Assembly (NCBI GenBank): GCA_019694975.1
Contig: JAIBAY010000005.1
Location: 1 to 64,000, forward strand
Direction of reading: 5' to 3'
DNA: 64,000 bases
DNA from: Chitinophagales bacterium
GTDB taxonomy: Bacteria > Bacteroidota > Bacteroidia > Chitinophagales > UBA10324
Position 1 is the first letter of the stretch. Each line of letters starts with the position of its first letter. Below the pieces are notes generated by a model. The model was given only the letters and a program-made list of their open reading frames with translations, had not been told where the DNA came from and ran no database searches. A program made the position numbers and the translations under genes. Positions 1 through 7,784 of this stretch are shown here, one piece after another.

Positions 1-166
1 ATTATAGGCAACGAAGCTAAATGAATTATCTTTCTATTCATATTGGTATTCATTTTTCCCTTAAACATGGTTTTTTGAATTTTCTCTTACTTTTACATAA
101 AGGTATTCAAAAAACCATGTTTAAGGGAACCGCATCGAAGCCTATAATACGCCATTATAGTTAAGT
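1..166. repeat. Long palindromic site, attC-like (site 1)
   Basis: A perfect 25-bp inverted repeat lies at 56-80 and 105-129 with a 24-nt loop. Outside it, positions 1-8 (ATTATAGG) pair with 141-148 (CCTATAAT), so the palindrome continues to the window edge. It ends with GTTAAGT at 160-166, which fits the integron R' core GTTRRRY. The AT-rich gene at 186 starts 19 nt later. The right half (139-172) recurs in inverted orientation at 661-695. I infer a folded recombination site or the end of a palindromic mobile unit. The outer left arm lies beyond the window, so its full length cannot be judged. A MITE-like terminal repeat is the main alternative. Confidence 0.55.
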
Positions 167-185
167 AGAAAGCGGCGCGGACGCG

Positions 186-647
186 ATGAATTTAACTACG
201 ATGAAACAGGAACAAGATCAACTCAAAAGGTTAGATTGGGTACTGCATTTTATGGCTAAACATGCAGTTAAGGGATTAGAAATTGATGATGCTTGGACAA
301 GAATTTTAATAGATCACCCGACAATTTATTTAGAGGATAAGGTTGGCAATGAATCTTACAGATATGCAATGTTCAAAAAATTAGAAAATGACCACTACCT
401 TTCTTTTAATGAGCAGAATGATAATAAATATTGGATAACTTTTGAAGGAGTTATTTTTAGTGATTACGGTATGGGCGGCTATGAGAAGAAAAAGGAAATG
501 GAAGCCAGCGAAATCGAAAAGCAAAACCAGTATACTCTCCGGTTAATTCACGCGACTTGGTTTGCTGGTATAGCAGCGATCCTGCTTCTTTTATTTCAGG
601 TTTATGAATTCCTATTTGAGCATCAGATATTTTTTGTTTGCCCTTAA
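186..647 (+). CDS. Small protein with C-terminal membrane helix, possible cassette gene
   Basis: The protein is 153 aa and I do not recognise its family. Residues 1-110 look soluble, with a helical N-terminus and a wHTH-like middle section. Residues 116-123 are charged, and a hydrophobic helix of about 20 residues follows near 127-147 (IAAILLLLF core), so it is probably tail-anchored. The DNA is visibly AT-richer than the neighbouring genes, which suggests recent acquisition. ATG 186 is 19 nt after a GTTRRRY-like core, and the stop is 19 nt before a RYYYAAC-like core at 667-673. One ORF filling the space between two such sites is the layout of an integron cassette. No function can be assigned. 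Confidence 0.6.
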   Translation: MNLTTMKQEQDQLKRLDWVLHFMAKHAVKGLEIDDAWTRILIDHPTIYLEDKVGNESYRYAMFKKLENDHYLSFNEQNDNKYWITFEGVIFSDYGMGGYEKKKEMEASEIEKQNQYTLRLIHATWFAGIAAILLLLFQVYEFLFEHQIFFVCP

Positions 648-660
648 AAGCCATCCCCAC

Positions 661-761
661 TTTTCTACTCAACATAATGCAGTACATTATAGGCTAAATT
701 ACAGATTTAAAATAGATTATTCCTAGCCGATTGTATAGATTTTTCTGCTAAAAATGTTAAA
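661..761. repeat. Imperfect palindrome, attC-like (site 2)
   Basis: Positions 661-695 are an inverted, imperfect copy of 139-172; both share GCCTATAAT, ATTAT and GTAGAAA blocks. Starting at ACTCAAC (667-673, fits RYYYAAC), the left arm GCAG (679-682) plus TACATTATAGGCTA (683-696) can pair with TAGCCGATTGTAT (724-736) plus CTGC (745-748). GTTAAAG (755-761) sits where an R' core would be, although its last base does not fit the consensus. The total is about 95 nt, within the usual attC range. It overlaps the 3' end of the EVE gene by 5 nt. This is inference from pairing by eye. Confidence 0.45.
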
Positions 762-1170
762 GCTTTGTATCACCCATTGATAATAGAAACGTAAATTCAT
801 TAGCCGATACTGGCATTACTGAAAGCCTTGAAATTTTTATCAATGGCAGCTCAGATAGTCTCTTTTCAGATTTTATATCAGTAAGGGTTACAGGCTTATT
901 TAAGCGCTTCACTACGGAAAGTTCAACAGCAACCCATGCCGGATCATTTGTCGTTGGATCCTGATAAGATTCTTTGGAGACCATCGCAATACCAATAATG
1001 GCTGGAGATTGCTGGCTATGATAAAACAAAACAAGGTCACCCTTATTCATTGCTTTGAGGTGTATGCGGGCGGCATAGTTTCTCACTCCCGTCCATTCTG
1101 TCTTCTTGTCTTTTAGAAATGATTCCCATCCATACGATTCCGGGTCAGATTTTACAAGCCAATAGTTCAT
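757..1170 (-). CDS. EVE domain protein
   Basis: The protein is 137 aa and begins MNYWLVKSDPESYGWE, the characteristic N-terminus of stand-alone EVE-domain proteins (thymocyte nuclear protein 1-like). WTGVRNYAARIHL and the block around GDLVLFYHS are also family signatures. EVE domains are PUA-like beta-barrels thought to bind modified bases in DNA or RNA; the exact ligand here is unknown. An in-frame ATG lies 15 codons upstream (1215), but the residues it adds are not part of the family, so I chose 1170. The gene lies downstream of the rpsA terminator and seems to be separately transcribed. Confidence 0.88.
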   Translation of the reverse strand: MNYWLVKSDPESYGWESFLKDKKTEWTGVRNYAARIHLKAMNKGDLVLFYHSQQSPAIIGIAMVSKESYQDPTTNDPAWVAVELSVVKRLNKPVTLTDIKSEKRLSELPLIKISRLSVMPVSANEFTFLLSMGDTKL

Positions 1171-1378
1171 TTGGAGCAGTTTATTTTGGAGAGTAAGTAA
1201 CCTTGCACATTGCACAAACTTTTAAAATCCTGCCGATACTGCCATTTTCTTGACTATGATTCAATTGGGAACGGCCATTAATTTCACATTTTCTGACAAA
1301 GATAAATATGCTCTAGTAAATCTTTTGAAGCAGCGGTATCTAGACGCCAAATTTTTCACTGAGTACAACAGGTCTTAA

Positions 1379-1412
1379 TAAAAAAGTCCCGGTTGAGACC
1401 AGGACTTTTTTC
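1379..1412 (-). terminator. Rho-independent terminator after rpsA
   Basis: AAAAAGTCC (1381-1389) pairs with GGACTTTTT (1402-1410), with an inner GGT/ACC extension across one mismatch. A-runs and T-runs flank both sides, so it could act in both directions. It sits about 20 nt past the rpsA stop. Confidence 0.85.
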
Positions 1413-1430
1413 AAAATACTTACCGGAAAT

Positions 1431-3422
1431 TTATTCGCTTTGAGGATTTCCATCGGTTGAAATATCAGCATTCAAGTCTGTTGCAGGTGCATCCGATATG
1501 CTATCCGGATTTTCTGTAACGGGTTCTTCCGATTCAGTCTGTGTAGCTTTCGCATTACCCTTTTCGATCTTTGATTTCAATTCTGAAAGAACACCTAAAT
1601 CACCAAGAGTAGATTTTTCCACTTTGCGGTTGATATTCTTGAGTTCTGTCCGTTGATCTTTCCTTTCTGTTGCTTTCTTTTCGCGTACCTCTTCATGATC
1701 CTTCTCCACCTTTTCTTCCCACACACGTGCATGCGATACAATAATCTTCTTGTTCCCACGGTCAAATTCAAGCACCTTAACTTGTAATGTTTCATCTACT
1801 TCAACCAACTTGCCATTCTCCTTTTTCAGATGTTTAGCAGGTGCAAAAGCTTCTAATCCGTATGGCATCAGTAAAATTGCTCCCTTATCATCCTTTTTAA
1901 TAACAGTTGCCTGATGTTCAGAACCTACCGGGAAAACACTTTCAAATGTATCCCATGGATCTTCTTCTACTTGCTTATGGCCAAGAGAAAGTTTTCTTTC
2001 ATCCTTATTTATATCAAGCACAACCACTTCCAGTTCGTTTCCAATCCTGGTAACGTCATTAGGGTGATGTATCCGCTTAACCCAGGAAAGATCTGAAATG
2101 TGCACAAAGCCGGTTATGCCATCTTCCAACTCAACGAATACACCATATCCGCTCACATTTTTTACGATACCCTTCGTGCGCGTTCCCACCGGATATTTTT
2201 GTTCAATATCACTCCATGGATCTTTTGTTAATTGCTTCAAACTCAAAGACATCTTTCTCTCTGCACGATCCATTGTAACAACCATTGCTTCATATTCATC
2301 GCCCACCTTAAAGTGTTCCTTTGAATTGATCGGTGTATTGCTCCAGGAAATCTCAGAAACGTGTATCAATCCTTCAACACCGGGCTGAATTTCCAGAAAT
2401 GCACCATAATCCTCAATATTGACAATTCTGCCTTTAACCTTTGAACCGACAGCAATTGACTGATCAAGTACATCCCACGGTTGTGGAGTTAACTGCTTCA
2501 GACCAAGTGAAATACGCTTCTTTTCTTCATCGTAGTCCAGCACAACGACCTGCAATTTCTGATTTAGCTTCAACACTTCTGTTGGATGGCTGATCCGGCC
2601 CCATGAAATATCCGTGATATAAAGCAGACCATCTAAACCTCCGAGATCGATAAATGCACCAAAGTCAGTGATATTCTTAATAGTACCTTCAAGAATCTGG
2701 CCTTTTTCGAGCTTAGAAATAATTTCCTGACGCTGACTTTCAAGGTCACCTTCTATTAGTGCTTTATGCGAAACGACAGCATTTTTGATGGTCTCATTGA
2801 TTTTTACCACCTTAAATTCCATCATCTTCCCTACATACGAATCGTAGTCGGTAATAGGCTTCACATCAATCTGTGATCCAGGAAGAAATGTTTCTAATCC
2901 AAACAAATCTACGATTAACCCGCCTTTCGTCTTGCTCGTAATGGTACCGGTAACGATCTCACCGGTTTTGTAACCATTGACAATACGTTCCCAGGCTCGC
3001 TCCATCTTGGCACTCTTCCTTGACAAAGAAAGCTGTCCTTTTACATTTTCCTTTTCTACCACTAATACTTCCACTTCATCCCCGACTTTCAATTCGGGCA
3101 TATCGCGGAATTCTGAAAGCGGGACCAATCCGTCTGATTTGAACCCGATATTTAACACGACATCTGTTGGTGTTAAAGACACAACTGTACCTTTAAGGAT
3201 CTCATTATCCGTGATGGTTACAAATGTGCTGCTATAAATTTCCTCTAATTTTTTGCGCTCGTCCTTTGTATATGTTTTGACGTTGCGCTTTGATACATTC
3301 CAGTCGAAATCATCATGAGGGGTTTCGACTTTTTCCGGGGCTTCAAGATGCGGAGAGGCTGCTCCGTTCAGTGTTTCCTGTGTTGTTTCGTTTTGTGGAA
3401 TTTCAGTTTTGTTTTCTTCCAA
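1431..3422 (-). CDS. rpsA: 30S ribosomal protein S1
   Basis: Six S1 (OB-fold) repeats can be read in order between about residues 73 and 570; repeats 3-5 are the most typical, with cores such as ITDFGAFIDL, IEDYGAFLEI and VSGYGVFVEL. The C-terminal ~90 residues are charged and low-complexity, as is the first 70. The protein holds mRNA on the 30S subunit during initiation. I place the start at TTG 3422 (663 aa): an ideal AAGGAGGA lies 8 nt upstream and a full promoter lies at 3474-3504. The ORF also runs up to an ATG at 3545, but that would lie upstream of the promoter. It is monocistronic as far as visible, with a terminator at 1379-1412. Confidence 0.95.
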   Translation of the reverse strand: MEENKTEIPQNETTQETLNGAASPHLEAPEKVETPHDDFDWNVSKRNVKTYTKDERKKLEEIYSSTFVTITDNEILKGTVVSLTPTDVVLNIGFKSDGLVPLSEFRDMPELKVGDEVEVLVVEKENVKGQLSLSRKSAKMERAWERIVNGYKTGEIVTGTITSKTKGGLIVDLFGLETFLPGSQIDVKPITDYDSYVGKMMEFKVVKINETIKNAVVSHKALIEGDLESQRQEIISKLEKGQILEGTIKNITDFGAFIDLGGLDGLLYITDISWGRISHPTEVLKLNQKLQVVVLDYDEEKKRISLGLKQLTPQPWDVLDQSIAVGSKVKGRIVNIEDYGAFLEIQPGVEGLIHVSEISWSNTPINSKEHFKVGDEYEAMVVTMDRAERKMSLSLKQLTKDPWSDIEQKYPVGTRTKGIVKNVSGYGVFVELEDGITGFVHISDLSWVKRIHHPNDVTRIGNELEVVVLDINKDERKLSLGHKQVEEDPWDTFESVFPVGSEHQATVIKKDDKGAILLMPYGLEAFAPAKHLKKENGKLVEVDETLQVKVLEFDRGNKKIIVSHARVWEEKVEKDHEEVREKKATERKDQRTELKNINRKVEKSTLGDLGVLSELKSKIEKGNAKATQTESEEPVTENPDSISDAPATDLNADISTDGNPQSE

Positions 3423-3430
3423 TTTTTGGG

Positions 3431-3504
3431 TCCTCCTTTTGTGTGAGATTTCCCGTGTTTTTAAACGGGACGACAAAGGTAAAGGAATTGCGGAAAAAGG
3501 CAAA
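3431..3504 (-). promoter_or_regulatory. rpsA promoter, leader and Shine-Dalgarno
   Basis: On the minus strand TTTG (3504-3501), 19 nt, then TACCTTTG (3481-3474) match the Bacteroidota promoter TTTG-N19-TAnnTTTG exactly. A 6-bp hairpin TCCCGT/ACGGGA (3451-3456 with 3465-3470) lies at or just after the expected transcription start. AAGGAGGA (3438-3431) follows, 8 nt before the TTG start. Strong SD sites are rare in this phylum. Confidence 0.8.
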
Positions 3505-3617
3505 TTCTTATAATATTTTATCAGATTATTGCTTATCTGATCCAATCATACCATGCTCTGCATCCACCATTCTCTCCGGATATTCAAAAGTTGAAGTTAG
3601 ATGAAAAGGCATCCGTA

Positions 3618-4487
3618 TCAATTATCAAATGCTCTTAGCGTTTCTGCAATTTTTTCCATCTGCCATAAGGGAGTGGACGTTGCGCCGCAAATTCCCACTG
3701 ATTGAGCTGATCTAAACCATTCCTGCTGCAAATCAGCCTCTTCTGATACGAAATAGGAATTTGGATTCGCCGCCTTGCAAACATTAAACAGCACTTTACC
3801 ATTCGAACTTTTCTTCCCCCCTACGAAAATAATAACGTCATGCTGGAGCGCAAATTTTTGCAATTGAGGTTCACGATTGGATACCTGCCTGCAAATTGTA
3901 TCATTGAACCTCACCACTTCATTTCCCACTGCAGCAGCACGCTGCTTTATCACTTGGCTTAAATGATAAAATTTTTCAGTACTCTTAGTTGTTTGGGAAA
4001 AGAGCTCAATAGGTTTAGAGTAATCAATCTTTTCCAGGTCATCTTCAATTGTTACAATAATACCCTGCTGATTAATTTGGCCCATCAGCCCATTTACCTC
4101 CGCATGACCGGGAATACCATAAATAACTAACTGAGCATCTTTTCTCTCCATTTTATCATAAGCCAATTTCACACGATTTTGAAGCTTCAATACCACCGGA
4201 CATGATGCATCGAGTAATTCGATATTGTTTTCCATAGCCGTTATATAGGTCTGTGGTGGTTCACCATGCGCACGGATCAGCACTTTGCAATCATGCAACT
4301 TCTGCAGATCTTCATGATTGATAATTTTGAGTCCTTTAGACGTAAGCCGTTTTACTTCCACGTCATTGTGTACAATATCTCCCAGGCAATACAATTCAGT
4401 TCCGGTATCAAGAGTATCTTCTGCCATTTGTATGGCATATACAACCCCAAAACAAAATCCACTGTTCTGATCTATGGTAATTGTCAT
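3618..4487 (-). CDS. ispH: 4-hydroxy-3-methylbut-2-enyl diphosphate reductase
   Basis: This enzyme carries out the last step of the MEP isoprenoid pathway, making IPP and DMAPP from HMBPP with a [4Fe-4S] cluster. At 289 aa it is a normal length for the short bacterial form. The three cluster cysteines are visible: C12 (GFCFGV), C96 (DASCPVV) and C199 (DTICRQ). Substrate-binding His residues occur in GDIVHN, RAHGEP and GIPGHAEVNG. It starts 24 nt after the cmk stop and is probably co-transcribed with cmk. Its products would feed the UbiA-type enzyme encoded at 36 kb as well as quinones and carotenoids. Confidence 0.96.
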   Translation of the reverse strand: MTITIDQNSGFCFGVVYAIQMAEDTLDTGTELYCLGDIVHNDVEVKRLTSKGLKIINHEDLQKLHDCKVLIRAHGEPPQTYITAMENNIELLDASCPVVLKLQNRVKLAYDKMERKDAQLVIYGIPGHAEVNGLMGQINQQGIIVTIEDDLEKIDYSKPIELFSQTTKSTEKFYHLSQVIKQRAAAVGNEVVRFNDTICRQVSNREPQLQKFALQHDVIIFVGGKKSSNGKVLFNVCKAANPNSYFVSEEADLQQEWFRSAQSVGICGATSTPLWQMEKIAETLRAFDN

Positions 4488-4511
4488 GTTGTAAATTTTA
4501 AGTCTTAAGGC

Positions 4512-5198
4512 TCAGGCAAGAGATGCAATTTTCGCCTTGGCCAATTGAAGAACAAATTCAAATTGTTCCTGTTCAGATAACAAAGTATTATCAACTTCCA
4601 CGGCATCAGCAGCTTTTTTCAGCGGAGCAGTAACTCTTGTGCTATCGGTCAGATCACGGCCGGAAAGGTTCTGCGAAACCTGTGATTTTGTAACCTCCAA
4701 CCCTTTATTTTTCAGTTCTTTATACCTTCTTTCACTCCTGACCTTTTCATCAGCCGTCATATAAACTTTCAGCGCGGCTTCAGGGAAAACTACGGTTCCT
4801 ATATCGCGGCCATCCATAACAATGCCCTTATTTTTGCCGTATTCCCGAAGTTTAGTGACAATAAATGTCCTCACTTCAGGAATAGAACTAACCTCACTTA
4901 CGAGGTCGGCGATAAGAATGCTCCTGATTTCGGTTTCCACATTCTTTCCATTTAAAAAAACATGAGATTCCTGATTTGCAAAGTCATATTGAAAATCGAT
5001 GTTAATACGATTGAACGATGCAATTATTTCTGGAACTTGTTTGAAATCAATAGAATTTTGATGAAAGAAAACGGTAACAGCACGATAGAATGCGCCGGAA
5101 TCCACATAATTGTATTGTAGTGCTGCTGCCAGATGCTTAGCCAGGGTGCTTTTACCACTGGACGATGGCCCATCAATGGCTATGATTATCGGATGCAT
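4512..5198 (-). CDS. cmk: (d)CMP kinase
   Basis: Cytidylate kinase phosphorylates CMP and dCMP with ATP. The 228-aa protein has the P-loop GPSSSGKST at residues 10-18, the DSGAFYRAVT substrate-binding segment, and VMDGRDIGTVVFP, which is diagnostic of the family. The later RSERRYKEL and GRDLTDSTR blocks (lid and NMP binding) are also present. It lies 76 nt after porQ and 24 nt before ispH on the same strand; porQ next to cmk is a recurrent neighbourhood in Bacteroidota (family knowledge). Confidence 0.96.
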   Translation of the reverse strand: MHPIIIAIDGPSSSGKSTLAKHLAAALQYNYVDSGAFYRAVTVFFHQNSIDFKQVPEIIASFNRINIDFQYDFANQESHVFLNGKNVETEIRSILIADLVSEVSSIPEVRTFIVTKLREYGKNKGIVMDGRDIGTVVFPEAALKVYMTADEKVRSERRYKELKNKGLEVTKSQVSQNLSGRDLTDSTRVTAPLKKAADAVEVDNTLLSEQEQFEFVLQLAKAKIASLA

Positions 5199-5274
5199 GG
5201 CGGCAAAATACGGAGAAAGCGCTCAGGCGATTACATACAAATGCAGAAATTTTAGAACCAATGCTAAGACGCTG

Positions 5275-6354
5275 CTACATTTTTTTTCCAAAGAGCTCGT
5301 CGAGATTAACTCCAAATGTGAGGTGATTGACGCCACCGGCAACATTGTAGATAGCTCTCCCATAGCCGATATTAAAGCGATTTATACGTACACCTGCACC
5401 GAAACTGAAACCGGACAACGCCTTACGGAGTTCAACGGCCAGTTCTTCCCGCCGCTGATGATTATATGCGATACTGACGCGGAAGTTTTTCCCAAAATTG
5501 ATTTCTGTACCGATAATGGTATGCAGAAAAAAATTGTCAACGAAATAATTTTTCTCTTTCGCCTGTTGGGAAGAATCGATCAGTATGGTGCCCTGATCAG
5601 CCTGATTGGGATCATTATAACGAAGATCCCAACGATAGAGATCATGAAACACTATTGAAAAAAGAAATGGTGTATGTATAAGCCGTTTTGAAATACCCGC
5701 CTGAATGTCAAATGGCAACGGTTCTTTGCCGGATCCGGCATACGGCTGGAACTGTGTGCCAACATTTTTAAAAAGAATAGTGGCCGTAAATCCTTGTGCG
5801 GAATCGTAATAAGCACCGGCCACAGTAAGTGCTATTCCACTTGAATGATAAGATTCCAGTCTGGATGTGATATAGGTCAGATTTGCCCCATAGGAAAAAC
5901 GTTTGATATATTCCCGCCCGGCACCAATGGAAACAGCATACTCCGCTCCATCAAATTGACCGCTGACGTTGCCAACCTGGTCAGTTGCCGTGAATTGGCC
6001 ATAATTTACAAACTGAATGCCTCCGTTAAAGGTCGTTTTCCATTTGGCAACAGTCCGGACATAACCCGTATAACCACGTTTAATATCACTGATGTAATCC
6101 ACATAATTGAGCGAGAGTCTGTTATTCATTGACGGATTCAACATGGCCGGATTCTGAAAACCAATGGATAAATCCTCATCATGCACTGAAATAAATGTGC
6201 CACCCATGGAAGTAATGCGTGCAGAAGGCGCCTCGTTCATAAAAAGGAATACTTCACTACCTCCTAATTGCGCATGGGATGACTTGGATAATAACACATA
6301 AAATACGCAGGCGAACAGCGAAAGTAGAAGATGTCTATTATAAGTTAGGTACAT
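5275..6354 (-). CDS. porQ: Type IX secretion system protein PorQ
   Basis: The protein is 359 aa, with a signal peptide ending near residue 28 (SSHAQ). It continues with the PorQ-type sequence: GGSEVFLFMNEAPSAR, then GGTFISVHDEDLSIGFQNPA, followed by a series of amphipathic beta-strands as in a FadL/PorV-like outer-membrane barrel. The C-terminus reads GGVNHLTFGVNLDELFGKK. PorQ is an outer-membrane component of the T9SS attachment machinery that releases and anchors sorting-domain cargo on the cell surface. Such cargo is encoded at 9.5, 22.4, 57.7 and 60.4 kb here. It is divergent from folC and likely first in a porQ-cmk-ispH unit. Confidence 0.9.
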   Translation of the reverse strand: MYLTYNRHLLLSLFACVFYVLLSKSSHAQLGGSEVFLFMNEAPSARITSMGGTFISVHDEDLSIGFQNPAMLNPSMNNRLSLNYVDYISDIKRGYTGYVRTVAKWKTTFNGGIQFVNYGQFTATDQVGNVSGQFDGAEYAVSIGAGREYIKRFSYGANLTYITSRLESYHSSGIALTVAGAYYDSAQGFTATILFKNVGTQFQPYAGSGKEPLPFDIQAGISKRLIHTPFLFSIVFHDLYRWDLRYNDPNQADQGTILIDSSQQAKEKNYFVDNFFLHTIIGTEINFGKNFRVSIAYNHQRREELAVELRKALSGFSFGAGVRINRFNIGYGRAIYNVAGGVNHLTFGVNLDELFGKKM

Positions 6355-6431
6355 TCAGTATTGACAGGAAAAAATTCAGCAGTTGCGTGATTAATAGAAT
6401 AAGCGGGTAAACGGACAGAGACCCGTATTAT

Positions 6432-6458
6432 TTTGAAACCACCAAAAATATACTTTTG
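6432..6458 (+). promoter_or_regulatory. folC promoter
   Basis: TTTG (6432-6435), 15 nt, then TACTTTTG (6451-6458). The -7 box fits TAnnTTTG; the spacer is 2 nt short of the usual range. It overlaps the TTG at 6433, which therefore cannot be the folC start. Confidence 0.55.
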
Positions 6459-6474
6459 CGGAAGATCGTCCAAA

Positions 6475-7776
6475 ATGAATTATGAAGAGACCATAGCATT
6501 TCTCTATTCGCAATTGCCGATGTATTCACGTATCGGAAAAGCAGCTTATAAAAGCGACCTAATAAATACAAGGCGTTTATGTGCATTGCTGAATAACCCA
6601 GAGCAATCATTCAGGAGCATCCACATTGCAGGGACAAATGGCAAAGGATCAACCAGCCACATGCTGGCAGCCATCCTGCAGCAGAATGGCTATAAAACGG
6701 GGCTATACACTTCGCCTCATTTAAAAGATTTTCGTGAAAGGATCAGGATTAACGGCCAATTGATCCCTGAAACGGAGGTTGTTAAATTTGTAATGGCTTA
6801 CAAAGAGAAAGTACTGGAAATCGGCTGCTCCTTTTTCGAGTGGTCTGTTGGTCTTGCCTTTGACTATTTCAGGAAGGAAAATGTTGACATAGCAGTGATA
6901 GAAACTGGACTGGGAGGAAGGCTCGACTCGACAAACGTGATAACTCCTCTCCTTTCCTTAATCACCAATATTAGCTTTGACCATACCGATCTTTTAGGTG
7001 ATTCTCTTGAAAAGATTGCAAAGGAGAAAGCAGGTATCATCAAAAACGGGGTTCCGGTTGTAATTGGCGAACATAGCCCTGAAACAGATCCGGTTTTTAT
7101 CGAGACGGCCAAAGAAAAAGCAGCAGCTATAAACTTCGCCGGCGATAACTGGACACTATTGCAATCCAGCTATAAAGATGATGCACTTTGCATGAAAATA
7201 GAACACCACAGCGCAGATCAATGGGACATTGAAATTGACCTGTTAGGAAAATATCAGGAGAAAAATATCCTGGGTGTGCTGGAAGCGCAATGGATCTTGT
7301 CGGCAAATGGGTTTAATCTCACTAAACAAAATTGCATCGCTGCATTAAAATCCGTGAAACAGTTAACCGGCCTGGCCGGGCGATGGGATATACTGTCTGC
7401 ATCGCCCCTGATTATTGCAGACGTTGCACACAATGAAGCCGGCATTTTTCATGCAATGGATCAATTGAAACACTATCATTATCAGCAGTTACATATCGCG
7501 ATTGGATTTGTAAGCGACAAAGATTTAAGCAAACTCTTATCGCATTTTCCAAAAGATGCAACCTATTATTTCTGTAAGCCTGATATACCAAGAGGATTGG
7601 ATGCATCAATGCTGCAGGCTATCGCGCATGAATACGGGTTGCATGGAAAGGTGTACCCATCAGTAACATCTGCTTTTGAAGCTGCCAAAGAATACGCATC
7701 TGCCAATGACCTGATCTATGTTGGGGGAAGCACCTTTGTAGTGGCAGAAATCAACAGGGTAATTCCACAATCGTAA
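6475..7776 (+). CDS. folC: Dihydrofolate synthase / folylpolyglutamate synthase
   Basis: FolC ligates glutamate to dihydropteroate and then extends the polyglutamate tail of folates, using ATP. From ATG 6475 the protein is 433 aa and begins MNYEETIAFLYSQLPMYSR. The P-loop region reads SIHIAGTNGKGSTSHML. GLYTSPHLKDFRERIRING and ETGLGGRLDSTNVI are Mur-ligase family signatures, and SFDHTDLLGDSLEKIAKEKAGI matches the metal and substrate loop. The C-terminal domain has a DVAHNEAG motif (DGAHN-like). The gene ends 8 nt before the convergent protease gene. Confidence 0.95.
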   Translation: MNYEETIAFLYSQLPMYSRIGKAAYKSDLINTRRLCALLNNPEQSFRSIHIAGTNGKGSTSHMLAAILQQNGYKTGLYTSPHLKDFRERIRINGQLIPETEVVKFVMAYKEKVLEIGCSFFEWSVGLAFDYFRKENVDIAVIETGLGGRLDSTNVITPLLSLITNISFDHTDLLGDSLEKIAKEKAGIIKNGVPVVIGEHSPETDPVFIETAKEKAAAINFAGDNWTLLQSSYKDDALCMKIEHHSADQWDIEIDLLGKYQEKNILGVLEAQWILSANGFNLTKQNCIAALKSVKQLTGLAGRWDILSASPLIIADVAHNEAGIFHAMDQLKHYHYQQLHIAIGFVSDKDLSKLLSHFPKDATYYFCKPDIPRGLDASMLQAIAHEYGLHGKVYPSVTSAFEAAKEYASANDLIYVGGSTFVVAEINRVIPQS

Positions 7777-7784
7777 ATTTCGAT

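Noticed and set aside
3423..3545. 41-codon N-terminal extension of rpsA from ATG 3545
   Set aside because: It contains the promoter and the Shine-Dalgarno sequence; the added residues are not S1-like.
5110..5658. Long plus-strand ORF (182 codons)
   Set aside because: It is antisense to the end of cmk and to porQ, both clearly coding on the other strand, and matches no known pattern.
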